Positions 1-5,912 of a stretch of DNA of 5,912 nucleotides are shown piece after piece (positions within the stretch are counted from its first letter, which is position 1; every line of letters begins with the position of its first letter). The stretch lies in contig JALOPO010000156.1 in assembly GCA_025453855.1 (NCBI GenBank), forward strand, positions 1 through 5,912, written 5' to 3'. Source of the DNA: Gemmatimonadaceae bacterium (GTDB lineage Bacteria > Gemmatimonadota > Gemmatimonadetes > Gemmatimonadales > Gemmatimonadaceae). Position numbers and translations under genes: made by a program. The notes under the pieces were generated by a model. The model had not been told where the DNA came from and did not search any database. It saw only the letters and a list, made by a program, of their open reading frames with translations.

Positions 1-20
1 CCCGCCGGGCCACTCGATGC

Positions 21-51
21 CGGCCGCCACGACGGATCACCGTGGCGGCCG
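21..51 (-). terminator. Putative hairpin terminator after sucD
   Basis: Two perfect 11-bp inverted arms (CGGCCGCCACG at 21-31 and CGTGGCGGCCG at 41-51) flank a 9-nt loop. The stem begins 10 bp after the sucD stop codon in the direction of transcription, the usual place for an operon-ending hairpin. The sequence after the stem (positions 20 to 1 on the minus strand) has no T-run, so it is not a textbook intrinsic terminator. It could be a tail-less terminator common in GC-rich genomes, an mRNA 3'-end stabiliser, or a bidirectional element serving a convergent gene outside the window. The symmetry is certain; the role is inferred from position. Confidence 0.6.
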
Positions 52-60
52 AACGCGGGA

Positions 61-846
61 TCAGCCCAGGCGCTCCCTCACGAGCTCGACGAAGTCCTTC
101 GGGCGCTTGGCCACGCCCATGCCGGCGGCCTCGAAGGCCTTGATCTTCTCGGCGGCGGTCCCGGCGGAGCCGGAGATGATCGCCCCCGCGTGCCCCATAC
201 GGCGCCCCGGCGGCGCCGTCTGGCCGGCGATGAAGCCGACGACGGGCTTGGTCATCTTCGCCTTGACGAACGCCGCCGCCTCCTCCTCGTCGGAGCCGCC
301 GATCTCGCCCATCATCGCCACGACCTTCGTCTGCGGGTCGGCCTCGAAGGCCGCCAGCGCGTCGATGAAGCTCGTCCCGTTGATCGGATCGCCGCCGATG
401 CCGACGCAGGTCGACTGGCCGATCCCGGCGCGCGTGAGCTGGTAGACGACCTCGTAGGTGAGCGTGCCGGAGCGGCTCACGACCCCCACCGGGCCCGGCG
501 TGCAGATGCGCCCGGGGATGATGCCGACCTTGCTCTCACCCGGCGTGATGAGCCCCGGGCAGTTCGGGCCGACGAGGCGCGCGCCGCACTCCTGCACGAA
601 CGGACGCACCTTCGTCATGTCGAGGACGGGGACGCCCTCGGTGATGCAGACCACGAGTTTCACGCCGGCGGCGGCGGCCTCCATGATCGCGTCGGCCGCG
701 AACGGCGGCGGGACGTAGATCACCGAGGTGTTCGCGCCGGTCGCCTTCACCGCCTCCTCGACGGTGTCGAAGATCGGGAACGACCCGTCGCGCCCGGTGA
801 TCCCCTGGACGACGAGCGTGGTGTTCCTGTCGATGAAGACGCTCAC
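61..846 (-). CDS. sucD: Succinyl-CoA synthetase (ADP/GDP-forming) alpha subunit, with internal 28-residue deletion
   Basis: This is the alpha subunit of succinate-CoA ligase, which with SucC interconverts succinyl-CoA plus NDP and phosphate with succinate, CoA and NTP in the cytoplasmic TCA cycle. The 261 residues begin with the N-terminal CoA-binding Rossmann motif (GITGRDG, residues 15-21). They continue through VIYVPPPF (42-49), ITEGVP (68-73), GPNCPG (93-98), SRSGTLTYE (124-132) and the QSTCVGIGGDP segment (144-154). The phospho-histidine loop GRRMGHAGAI has its catalytic His at residue 219, matching E. coli His247. Alignment from memory to the 289-residue E. coli protein shows that 28 residues are absent between F23 and P24 (junction near 777/778), including the equivalent of CoA-contacting Lys43. 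The reading frame stays open, and everything after the junction is collinear. The GTG start overlaps the sucC stop (GTGA) and has a good Shine-Dalgarno, so the N-terminus is secure. The family call is near certain; whether the product is active is open. Confidence 0.95.
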   Translation of the reverse strand: MSVFIDRNTTLVVQGITGRDGSFPIFDTVEEAVKATGANTSVIYVPPPFAADAIMEAAAAGVKLVVCITEGVPVLDMTKVRPFVQECGARLVGPNCPGLITPGESKVGIIPGRICTPGPVGVVSRSGTLTYEVVYQLTRAGIGQSTCVGIGGDPINGTSFIDALAAFEADPQTKVVAMMGEIGGSDEEEAAAFVKAKMTKPVVGFIAGQTAPPGRRMGHAGAIISGSAGTAAEKIKAFEAAGMGVAKRPKDFVELVRERLG

Positions 847-1985
847 CTGGCGCCCTCCGTCGCGAGCGCCACCGCCCGCTGCACCGCCTCGTCCATGTCG
901 GACGACGCGCTGAAGCCGTTGTCCTGCAGGATCTTCACCGCGATCTCCTCGTTCGTGCCGGTAAGGCGGATCACGATCGGCACCTTGAGCGGGTTCTGCT
1001 TCGTGGCCGTCACGATGCCGTTGGCCACGTCGTCGGTGCGCGTGATGCCGCCGAAGATGTTGAACAGGATCGCCTTCACGTTCGGGTCGGCGGTGATGAT
1101 GCGGAGCGCGTTGACGACCTTCTCCGGGTTCGACGAGCCGCCGATGTCGAGGAAGTTGGCCGGGTCGCCGCCGTAGAACTTGACGAGGTCCATCGTCGCC
1201 ATCGCGAGGCCGGCGCCGTTCACCACGCAGCCCACGTTGCCGTCGAGCTTGATGAAGGTGAGGTTGGCCTTGCGCGCCTCGACCTCGGCCGGATCCTCGG
1301 CCGTCTCGTCGCGCAGCGCCTCGAGCTGCGGCTTCCGATCCAGCTCGTTGTCATCGATGACCATCTTGCCGTCGACGGCGATCACCTCGTTCGCCGGCGT
1401 CACGACGAGCGGGTTGATCTCGGCCAGCGAGCAGCCGGTCTCCATGAACGCCGCATAGAGCTGCTGCATGATCTTCGCGGCCGCACGCGCGAGCTTGGCA
1501 TCCTTGTAGAGGAAGAAGCCGAGCTGCATCGCCTCGTAGGTGCGGAGGCCGTAGCGCGGGTCGACGCCGTGGTAGCGGATCTTCTCGGGGGTCGTCGCGG
1601 CGACCTCCTCGATGTCGATCCCGCCGGCGGCGCTCACCATGAACACCGGCTTCTTGGTGGCGCGGTCGACGATGATGCCGACGTAGGCCTCGCTGCCGAT
1701 GTCGGCGGCCACGGTCACCAGCACCTGGTGCACCGTGAGCCCCTTGATCTGCATGCCGAGGATCTTCGACGCCTTCTCCTTCGCGTCGGCGGGCGTCGGG
1801 CAGTACTTCACGCCGCCGGCCTTGCCGCGACCACCGGCATGCACCTGCGCCTTCACCATGACGGGGACGCCATACCGGACGGCGATCGCCTCCGCCTCGT
1901 CGGGCGTGCGTGCGACCTCGCCCTCGGGGATCGGCACGCCGTGACGGCGCAGGATCTCCTTGGCCTGGAACTCGTGGATGTTCAC
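843..1985 (-). CDS. sucC: Succinyl-CoA synthetase (ADP/GDP-forming) beta subunit
   Basis: This is the nucleotide-binding beta subunit of succinate-CoA ligase, the partner of SucD in the TCA cycle. The 380 residues are close to the family norm (E. coli 388). The N-terminal ATP-grasp domain carries VMVKAQVHAGGRGKAGGVK (42-60), with nucleotide-contacting Lys45 and the GRG at 52-54. The magnesium ligands are Asn191 in EINP and Asp205 in VDGK. The C-terminal ligase domain has LDGNVGCVVNGAGLAM (247-262), with the substrate-pocket Asn256. It also has ANFLDIGG (276-283) and the power-helix region NIFGGIT (309-315). No expected motif is missing. The start is a GTG at 1985, giving the typical NIHEFQAKEIL beginning, and is supported by GGAG seven nucleotides upstream. 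The open frame continues much further upstream only because stops are rare at this G+C; that extension overlaps the UPF0182 gene and has no family similarity. Whether ADP or GDP is preferred cannot be decided by eye. Confidence 0.97.
   Translation of the reverse strand: MNIHEFQAKEILRRHGVPIPEGEVARTPDEAEAIAVRYGVPVMVKAQVHAGGRGKAGGVKYCPTPADAKEKASKILGMQIKGLTVHQVLVTVAADIGSEAYVGIIVDRATKKPVFMVSAAGGIDIEEVAATTPEKIRYHGVDPRYGLRTYEAMQLGFFLYKDAKLARAAAKIMQQLYAAFMETGCSLAEINPLVVTPANEVIAVDGKMVIDDNELDRKPQLEALRDETAEDPAEVEARKANLTFIKLDGNVGCVVNGAGLAMATMDLVKFYGGDPANFLDIGGSSNPEKVVNALRIITADPNVKAILFNIFGGITRTDDVANGIVTATKQNPLKVPIVIRLTGTNEEIAVKILQDNGFSASSDMDEAVQRAVALATEGAR
853..858 (-). promoter_or_regulatory. Ribosome binding site of sucD
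   Basis: The minus strand reads GGAGGG, then a 6-nt spacer, then the GTG start at 846. It lies inside the last codons of sucC. It fixes the sucD start and, with the 4-bp GTGA overlap, indicates translational coupling of the two subunits. Confidence 0.8.
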
Positions 1986-1992
1986 GCAGTGA

Positions 1993-1996
1993 CTCC
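1993..1996 (-). promoter_or_regulatory. Ribosome binding site of sucC
   Basis: The minus strand reads GGAG, a 7-nt spacer, then the GTG start at 1985. This decides the start in a frame that is open for hundreds of bases upstream. The base of a 9-bp hairpin lies only 2 nt upstream of the site. Confidence 0.7.
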
Positions 1997-1998
1997 GG

Positions 1999-2020
1999 GC
2001 CGCGGCGCGAACGCCGCGGC
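1999..2020 (-). promoter_or_regulatory. Perfect 9-bp hairpin just upstream of the sucC Shine-Dalgarno
   Basis: The minus strand reads GCCGCGGCG, loop TTCG, CGCCGCGGC: a perfect 9-bp G/C-only stem with a UUCG loop closed by a G-C pair. It abuts the sucC ribosome binding site, so in mRNA it would form a very stable structure just 5' of the initiation region. It could modulate translation, protect a processed 5' end, or be a by-product of high G+C. The structure is seen; the role is inference. Confidence 0.45.
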
Positions 2021-2045
2021 GGCTGCGGGGGGAACGGGAAGCCGG

Positions 2046-2062
2046 GCGGCACGTGCTGCCGC
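2046..2062 (-). repeat. 6-bp inverted repeat in the sucC leader
   Basis: GCGGCA and TGCCGC arms flank a 5-nt spacer in the middle of the 148-bp gap before sucC. It is the second of three palindromic elements there. It could be part of a structured leader or an operator half-site pair. Short palindromes are expected at this G+C, so the significance is modest. Confidence 0.3.
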
Positions 2063-2094
2063 ACCGGGAAGGGGCCCGCGCCGCCCGCCATGGG

Positions 2095-2110
2095 GGCGCC
2101 GGCGCCGGCG
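2095..2110. repeat. Tandem GGCGCC repeat
   Basis: The self-complementary hexamer GGCGCC occurs twice head to tail, followed by a partial third copy (GGCG). It lies immediately downstream of the A+T-rich islet that may be the sucC promoter -10 region, which puts it near the possible transcription start or very early leader. The function is unknown, and it may be simple GC-driven low complexity. Confidence 0.4.
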
Positions 2111-2112
2111 AC

Positions 2113-2118
2113 AACATA
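2113..2118 (-). promoter_or_regulatory. Possible -10 element of a sucCD promoter
   Basis: The minus strand carries TATGTT inside GGTTATGTTGTC, the only A+T-rich patch in the gap between the UPF0182 gene and sucC. It matches the sigma-70 -10 consensus at 4 of 6 bases. No convincing -35 box sits 16-18 bp upstream, where the sequence is the GC-rich tail of the preceding gene. If used, it would give an mRNA leader of roughly 120 nt holding the three palindromes. The alternative is that sucCD is read from a promoter further upstream. Confidence 0.22.
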
Positions 2119-2133
2119 ACCATCGGGCGTTGC

Positions 2134-4560
2134 TCACGGCCCGCTCGTGTCGGGTGCGGTCCCGAGCGCGCGGCCGAGTGCATCGAAGGCGGCGCCGAAC
2201 GCCACCCAGTCACCGCGGCGGAGCGCATTCCGCATGCGGTCGTAGAGGGTACGCGTGACCGCGGCATCGGGCGTGGCGACGAGCGCCGGGACCGGCGAGG
2301 GTGCGGGACCGGCGGCGCCGACCACGCTCCGCCCCACGCCGACGCCGCGTGCATCGGCGACCACCACCGCGTCGAGCGACGGCGCGCCGTCGCTGCGGGG
2401 GGCGTAGAGCGGCGTGACGAAGCGCACCATCCCCGCGGCCGGCACCACGCGCGTCCAGCCGCGTCGCAGGTCGGGGCGCGTGCGCCGCACCGAGTCGGCC
2501 GCGGCACGGACCGCATCGAGGACGATCGGCAGGCGCGTCGCATCATCCACCGGAAGCCATCGCACCGTGCGATCGCGCCCACCGCTCGCGACGAGGACGC
2601 CGCGCAGCACGCGCTGCGAATCGACCACCGCCATCGTCGCCGCCCACGCCGACCGGGGTGCGAGCCAGACGGGCGGAGGTCCGCCGCTCGTGAGGCTGTC
2701 GCCCGCATCGGCGGGGACGGCCTCGAAGCCGCTGCCCTCGATGCGCCGCGCGCCGTGGCGCACCGCGACGCCCCCCTCGAGCTCAAGCGCCTCCCAGCGT
2801 GGCGGGAGCGCGGCGCGCAGCGGCTCGGGGAGCGCCGCGAGCGCCGTCATGCGCGGCATGAGCCGTCGCGACCAGGCGCGCGCGAGCGGCGACGGCTGCG
2901 CATCGGCCACGAAGCGCACGCGCCCGGTGTGCGCATTCACGAGCGCCACCCCCGCGTGCTGCGCGGCGGTGACACCGACGCCGTCGAACGGCCGTGCCTC
3001 CGCGAGCGGATAGCGCGTGCTGGCGGCGTAGAGCTCGCAACTCCACCACAGCGAGTCGCCGACGACCAGCGGCGAGACGGTGGGTGCGGTGATGAGCAGC
3101 GGCGCGAGCCGCTCCACGCGCTCGCGTGCGTCGCGCACGCCAAGCAGCGCAGGCGCGCGACCGGGGAGCGACATGAAGGCGATGCGCGGATTCTGCAGCC
3201 CCCACGCCGCGGCCAGCCGCGACAGCGCGCTGCCGAGTCGCGGTGCGGCGATGCGGCGTGCGGAATCGCGCGCGATCGCATAGCCGGAAGCGCCGTCGAG
3301 CACCGCCAGCGACGGGAGCGGCGGCGGGTCGTCGGCGCGCTCCAGGAGCGGCAGCGGATCGGTGGCGCGCGGATCGACGGCGAGCGGGCGCCAGAGCGGG
3401 AGCGCGTCGCCGACGGGGAGCTGCTCGAAGAGGAGCGCTCGCGGCGTCTCGCCCCCACCCTGCCACGACACGCGCGCGGGGACGTCGGCGAGCGTGCGTC
3501 GCGACACGACGGCACGCCAGAGCGTCCCCGGATCCCAGACGGTGACGTCCTCGAGGCGCGCCGTGTCGCCCGGGCCGGCAAGCGCCACGCGTGCCGCGTC
3601 GAAGGCGCGTTGCGTGTAGCTCGCGCGCGCGCGCAGGTAGGGACGCTCGCGCTGCACGGGGTCGAGCGCGCCCGCGACCTGGTCGGCGATCAGCGGGAGC
3701 CCCTGTCGCAGCAGCAGCGCGAGCAGGAAGACGGTCGTCACGGCGACGATCGCGGTGCGCGGCTGGCGCGACCAGCCGCTCCAGAGCACGACCGCGGCGG
3801 CGCTCAGCGTGACCACCTGCAGCACGAGCGCGGCCGGGAGCGCGACGTTCTTGTCGGCGAAGCCGAAGGCGCCGTCCGGACCGCTGCCGGCCGCGAGGCG
3901 CTCGAAGACGTCGATGCGGTAGCTCCACGCGAGAAGCACGAGCAGGAGTGCGCCGAGCACGGTGAAGTGACGACGCGCATGCCGCGTGACCTGCAGCGTC
4001 CCCCCTTCCACGGCGATGCCGCGCGTGACGGCGTAGCCCGCCACGACCACGGCGCACATGAGCGCGTGCGCGAGGAGCGCCCAGCGATACGCCTGCTCCT
4101 CGAGCGGGAGCACGTCGACGTAGAACGCGATGTCGCGCAGGAGGTGCGGATCGCTCTCGCCGAACGGGACGCTGTCGATGGCGCGCGCGATCGTCGTCCA
4201 GTCGTCGAGGGGGAGCGTGACGATCACGCCGATCACGAGCGACACGAGCCAGAGGAGGAGCGACAGGGCGCGCTCCTGGACCTCGGCGGTGAACTCGAGG
4301 TCGCCCACCCGGCGGGGCATCACCACCGAGACGAAGGAGCGGCGCACCGCCGAGAGGTGCGCCCGCATGGCGAGCGTGCCCAGCGTGCCCGCGATTCCCT
4401 TGAGCAGGAGCGACGAGCGCACCTGCCACCACCAGACGTCGGCGGCACCGAGCGCATCGTACCAGGCATGCTCGGTGACGAGCACGCCCCACGCGCGCCC
4501 GGCGACGAGCAGGAGCGCGAGGCTCGCGATCGCGACTGCGCCGACCCGCCGCGCGCTCAC
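2134..4560 (-). CDS. UPF0182 (COG1615) family integral membrane protein, divergent
   Basis: This is a multi-pass membrane protein of unknown function, 808 residues. The N-terminal third has about seven hydrophobic segments (near 7-28, 50-64, 97-118, 160-178, 197-214, 239-262, 268-291). The rest is a large, mostly soluble region, probably outside the cytoplasmic membrane. Family hallmarks are visible: PFGESDPHLLRDIAFY (132-147), ERPYL (305-309), and RDARERVERLAPLL (476-489). The segment LWWSCELYAASTRYP (504-518) corresponds to the family's W-x-DAYTTS-x-YPYS stretch, and the C-terminal LYDRMRNALRRGDWVAFG (772-789) to the closing Ala-x-x-x-Gly-Asp-Trp helix. The middle between about 343 and 446 is much shorter than I recall for the family, and the usual YTHGYG motif is not seen. 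The first possible start is the GTG at 4560, with an in-frame TGA 27 bp upstream; no clear Shine-Dalgarno precedes it. It lies 79 bp after the mutase and 148 bp before sucC. The family assignment rests on recalled motifs. Confidence 0.85.
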   Translation of the reverse strand: MSARRVGAVAIASLALLLVAGRAWGVLVTEHAWYDALGAADVWWWQVRSSLLLKGIAGTLGTLAMRAHLSAVRRSFVSVVMPRRVGDLEFTAEVQERALSLLLWLVSLVIGVIVTLPLDDWTTIARAIDSVPFGESDPHLLRDIAFYVDVLPLEEQAYRWALLAHALMCAVVVAGYAVTRGIAVEGGTLQVTRHARRHFTVLGALLLVLLAWSYRIDVFERLAAGSGPDGAFGFADKNVALPAALVLQVVTLSAAAVVLWSGWSRQPRTAIVAVTTVFLLALLLRQGLPLIADQVAGALDPVQRERPYLRARASYTQRAFDAARVALAGPGDTARLEDVTVWDPGTLWRAVVSRRTLADVPARVSWQGGGETPRALLFEQLPVGDALPLWRPLAVDPRATDPLPLLERADDPPPLPSLAVLDGASGYAIARDSARRIAAPRLGSALSRLAAAWGLQNPRIAFMSLPGRAPALLGVRDARERVERLAPLLITAPTVSPLVVGDSLWWSCELYAASTRYPLAEARPFDGVGVTAAQHAGVALVNAHTGRVRFVADAQPSPLARAWSRRLMPRMTALAALPEPLRAALPPRWEALELEGGVAVRHGARRIEGSGFEAVPADAGDSLTSGGPPPVWLAPRSAWAATMAVVDSQRVLRGVLVASGGRDRTVRWLPVDDATRLPIVLDAVRAAADSVRRTRPDLRRGWTRVVPAAGMVRFVTPLYAPRSDGAPSLDAVVVADARGVGVGRSVVGAAGPAPSPVPALVATPDAAVTRTLYDRMRNALRRGDWVAFGAAFDALGRALGTAPDTSGP

Positions 4561-4639
4561 GGGAGCCCGGTCACGAGGCGCTGCTCACCGGCGCGCGGTC
4601 ATGCGCCCGTCGCCCCGCCGCCTGTCGGCATCGCCACCG
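4561..4639. other. 79-bp gap between the mutase and the UPF0182 gene
   Basis: It is uniformly GC-rich. I see no -10-like A+T patch, no strong hairpin with a T-run, and no good Shine-Dalgarno in front of the GTG at 4560. Only a weak 5-bp pairing (CCGGT at 4567-4571 with ACCGG at 4586-4590) is evident. Read-through from the mutase is therefore plausible. Confidence 0.4.
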
Positions 4640-5912
4640 TCAGTGCGTGAGCACCGGCTCGACGCCGCGCGCCCGCAGCCACCCCTCGAACTCGGCACGG
4701 ATCGCGTCGCGCCGCTCGGCGGTGAGCGCCTCGAAACGGAGCACGAGGATCGGCTGCGTGTTCGAGGCGCGGATGAGCCCCCAGCCGTCGCCGTAGAGGA
4801 CGCGGGCCCCGTCGACGTCGAGCACGTCGTGCGTGGCACGGAAATGCGCGACCGCATCGGCGACGACGGCGAACTTCTGCGCGTCGTCGCAGGCGAAGCG
4901 GAGCTCCGGGGTGCTCACGAAGTGCGGGACGTCCGCGAGATGCTCGCGCAGCGAGCGACCGCTCGCGGCGACGATGCGCAGGAGGCGGGCGGCGGCGTAG
5001 AGCGCGTCGTCGTGGCCGTAGAAGCCCTCCTCGAAGAACATGTGCCCCGACATCTCGCCGGCGAGGGGCGCATGCAGCTCCTTCATCTTGTCCTTGATGA
5101 GCGAGTGCCCCGTCTTCCACATGACCGGCGTGCCCCCGGCCTTCGCGATCTCGTCGGGGAGCGCCTGCGAGCACTTCACGTCGAAGATGATCGCCTGCCC
5201 CGCCCCGGTGCGTGCGAGCACGTCGCGCGCGTAGAGGATCAGGATGTGGTCGCCCCAGACGATCGTCCCCTCGTCGTCCACCAGGCCGATGCGATCCGCG
5301 TCGCCATCGAAGGCGACGCCGAAGTCGGCGCCGGTCCGGCGCACCTCGTCGATGAGGTCGACGAGGTTCTCGGGGACCGTCGGGTCGGGGTGATGGTTGG
5401 GGAACGTGCCGTTGCTCTCGGTGAAGAGGAAGCGCGCGTCGACGTCCATGGCGCCGAAGATCCGCTCCGTGAGCGGCCCGCCGGCACCGTTCCCGGCATC
5501 GAACACGACGCGCAGGCGCCGGCCGAGCGGGCCGGTGCGGGCGACGAGGTCGGCCGCGTAGCGCTCGTGCACGTCGTCGTGGCGCACCGCGCCGCGCACG
5601 GGTGCCGGCGGTGCGTCGAGCAGCGCATGCAGCCGCTGGATCCCCTCGCTGTGCAGCGAGCCGCGCCCGACGCAGAGCTTGAAGCCGTTGAACTCGGGCG
5701 GGTTGTGCGAGCCGGTGATCTGGATGCCGCCGACCACCGGCAGGTGATGCAGCGCCCAGTACATGACCGGCGTGGGGCCGACGCCGATGTCGACGACATC
5801 GATGCCGCCGGCAGTCAGGCCGTTGACGAGTGCGTCGCGCAGCATGCGCCCGCTCGGCCGGTTGTCGCGGCCCACGACCACCGGACCGACGAGGTCGCGC
5901 TCGCGCAGGAGT
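4640..5912 (-). CDS. Phosphomannomutase/phosphoglucomutase (AlgC-like), 5' end outside window
   Basis: This cytoplasmic alpha-D-phosphohexomutase interconverts mannose or glucose 6-phosphate and 1-phosphate through a phosphoserine enzyme, feeding nucleotide-sugar synthesis for exopolysaccharide, LPS or glycogen. About 423 residues are visible. The frame stays open to the window edge (LLRERDLVGP precedes VVVGRDNRPSG), so the first ~30-40 residues of a typical ~460-residue enzyme are missing. The GTG at 5881 is internal. Counting from it, the active-site loop ITGSHNPPEFNGFKL (55-69) has catalytic Ser58, and the magnesium loop DGDADR is at 192-197. The sugar-recognition loop GEMSGH is at 275-280, and the phosphate-binding loop RASNTQP is at 371-377. 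GEMSGH and RASNT closely match Pseudomonas AlgC, favouring dual mannose/glucose specificity over a dedicated phosphoglucosamine mutase (GlmM). It is the most upstream gene of the codirectional set. Confidence 0.95.
   Translation of the reverse strand, partial: LLRERDLVGPVVVGRDNRPSGRMLRDALVNGLTAGGIDVVDIGVGPTPVMYWALHHLPVVGGIQITGSHNPPEFNGFKLCVGRGSLHSEGIQRLHALLDAPPAPVRGAVRHDDVHERYAADLVARTGPLGRRLRVVFDAGNGAGGPLTERIFGAMDVDARFLFTESNGTFPNHHPDPTVPENLVDLIDEVRRTGADFGVAFDGDADRIGLVDDEGTIVWGDHILILYARDVLARTGAGQAIIFDVKCSQALPDEIAKAGGTPVMWKTGHSLIKDKMKELHAPLAGEMSGHMFFEEGFYGHDDALYAAARLLRIVAASGRSLREHLADVPHFVSTPELRFACDDAQKFAVVADAVAHFRATHDVLDVDGARVLYGDGWGLIRASNTQPILVLRFEALTAERRDAIRAEFEGWLRARGVEPVLTH

Noticed and set aside
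61..846. Calling sucD a pseudogene
   Set aside because: The missing block is an exact multiple of three, the frame is open from start to stop, and the catalytic histidine region and ribosome binding site are intact. It is kept as a CDS with a noted deletion.
190..1176. 328-codon plus-strand frame across sucD and sucC
   Set aside because: It is an antisense shadow dominated by Arg, Asp and His. Both minus-strand genes under it are unmistakable.
1351..2091. Proline-rich open frame starting at an ATG in the sucC leader (MAGGAGPFPVRQHVPPGFPF)
   Set aside because: The first ~35 codons lie in the gap and look briefly protein-like, but the frame then runs through sucC out of phase as Arg-rich sequence. 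No distinct ribosome binding site or stop suggests a separate small gene.
1986..2786. In-frame upstream extension of sucC to a 647-residue protein
   Set aside because: The extension overlaps the end of the UPF0182 gene and is Arg/Ser/Pro-rich. The family N-terminus (NIHEFQAKEIL) and a ribosome binding site mark the GTG at 1985 as the start.
2783..4492. 569-codon minus-strand frame inside the UPF0182 gene
   Set aside because: It is a frame-shifted shadow of the same DNA: Arg/Ala-rich, no hydrophobic segments, no family resemblance.
2053..4650. 865-codon open frame on the plus strand, antisense to the UPF0182 gene
   Set aside because: The translation is a low-complexity run of Arg, His, Glu, Asp and Ala with no recognisable motif. 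This is the usual product of reading opposite a high-GC gene. The minus-strand frame has transmembrane segments and family motifs.
2134..5912. A new functional system linking the mutase, the UPF0182 protein and sucCD
   Set aside because: Shared direction and moderate gaps are the only links. The mutase and sucCD are housekeeping genes with unrelated roles, and nothing in the sequence shows co-function.

Overview
The window is GC-rich (roughly 70% G+C by eye) bacterial DNA, almost completely filled by four genes on the minus strand. Read in transcription order they are: a phosphomannomutase/phosphoglucomutase cut by the right window edge, an integral membrane protein of the UPF0182 family, then sucC and sucD, the beta and alpha subunits of succinyl-CoA synthetase. 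Protein sequence style and base composition suggest a soil or environmental high-GC lineage. Gemmatimonadota is my best guess from the flavour of the SucC, SucD and UPF0182 sequences, but no marker here proves it. There are no tRNA or rRNA genes, mobile elements, CRISPR arrays or clear signs of horizontal transfer.

Layout from the right edge: the hexose-phosphate mutase (4640-5912, 5' end missing) is followed by a 79-bp gap. The UPF0182 gene (2134-4560) follows, then a 148-bp gap packed with small palindromes and a short A+T-rich islet that may hold the sucC promoter. sucC (843-1985) and sucD (61-846) overlap by 4 bp (GTGA), with a strong Shine-Dalgarno for sucD inside the end of sucC. A perfect 11-bp inverted repeat 10 bp after the sucD stop probably ends the operon.

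sucC and sucD together make the TCA-cycle enzyme that couples succinyl-CoA cleavage to nucleoside triphosphate synthesis. The mutase supplies sugar 1-phosphates for polysaccharide, LPS or glycogen. The UPF0182 protein has no established function, and nothing in the sequence ties it to its neighbours beyond shared direction.

The most striking observation is in SucD. Relative to the E. coli protein it lacks a clean in-frame block of 28 residues in the N-terminal CoA-binding Rossmann domain, including the lysine equivalent to E. coli Lys43, while everything downstream including the catalytic histidine is intact. This is a real variant enzyme, a recent deletion, or an assembly error. A second point of interest is the shortened middle of the UPF0182 protein. 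I found no convincing new multi-gene system.
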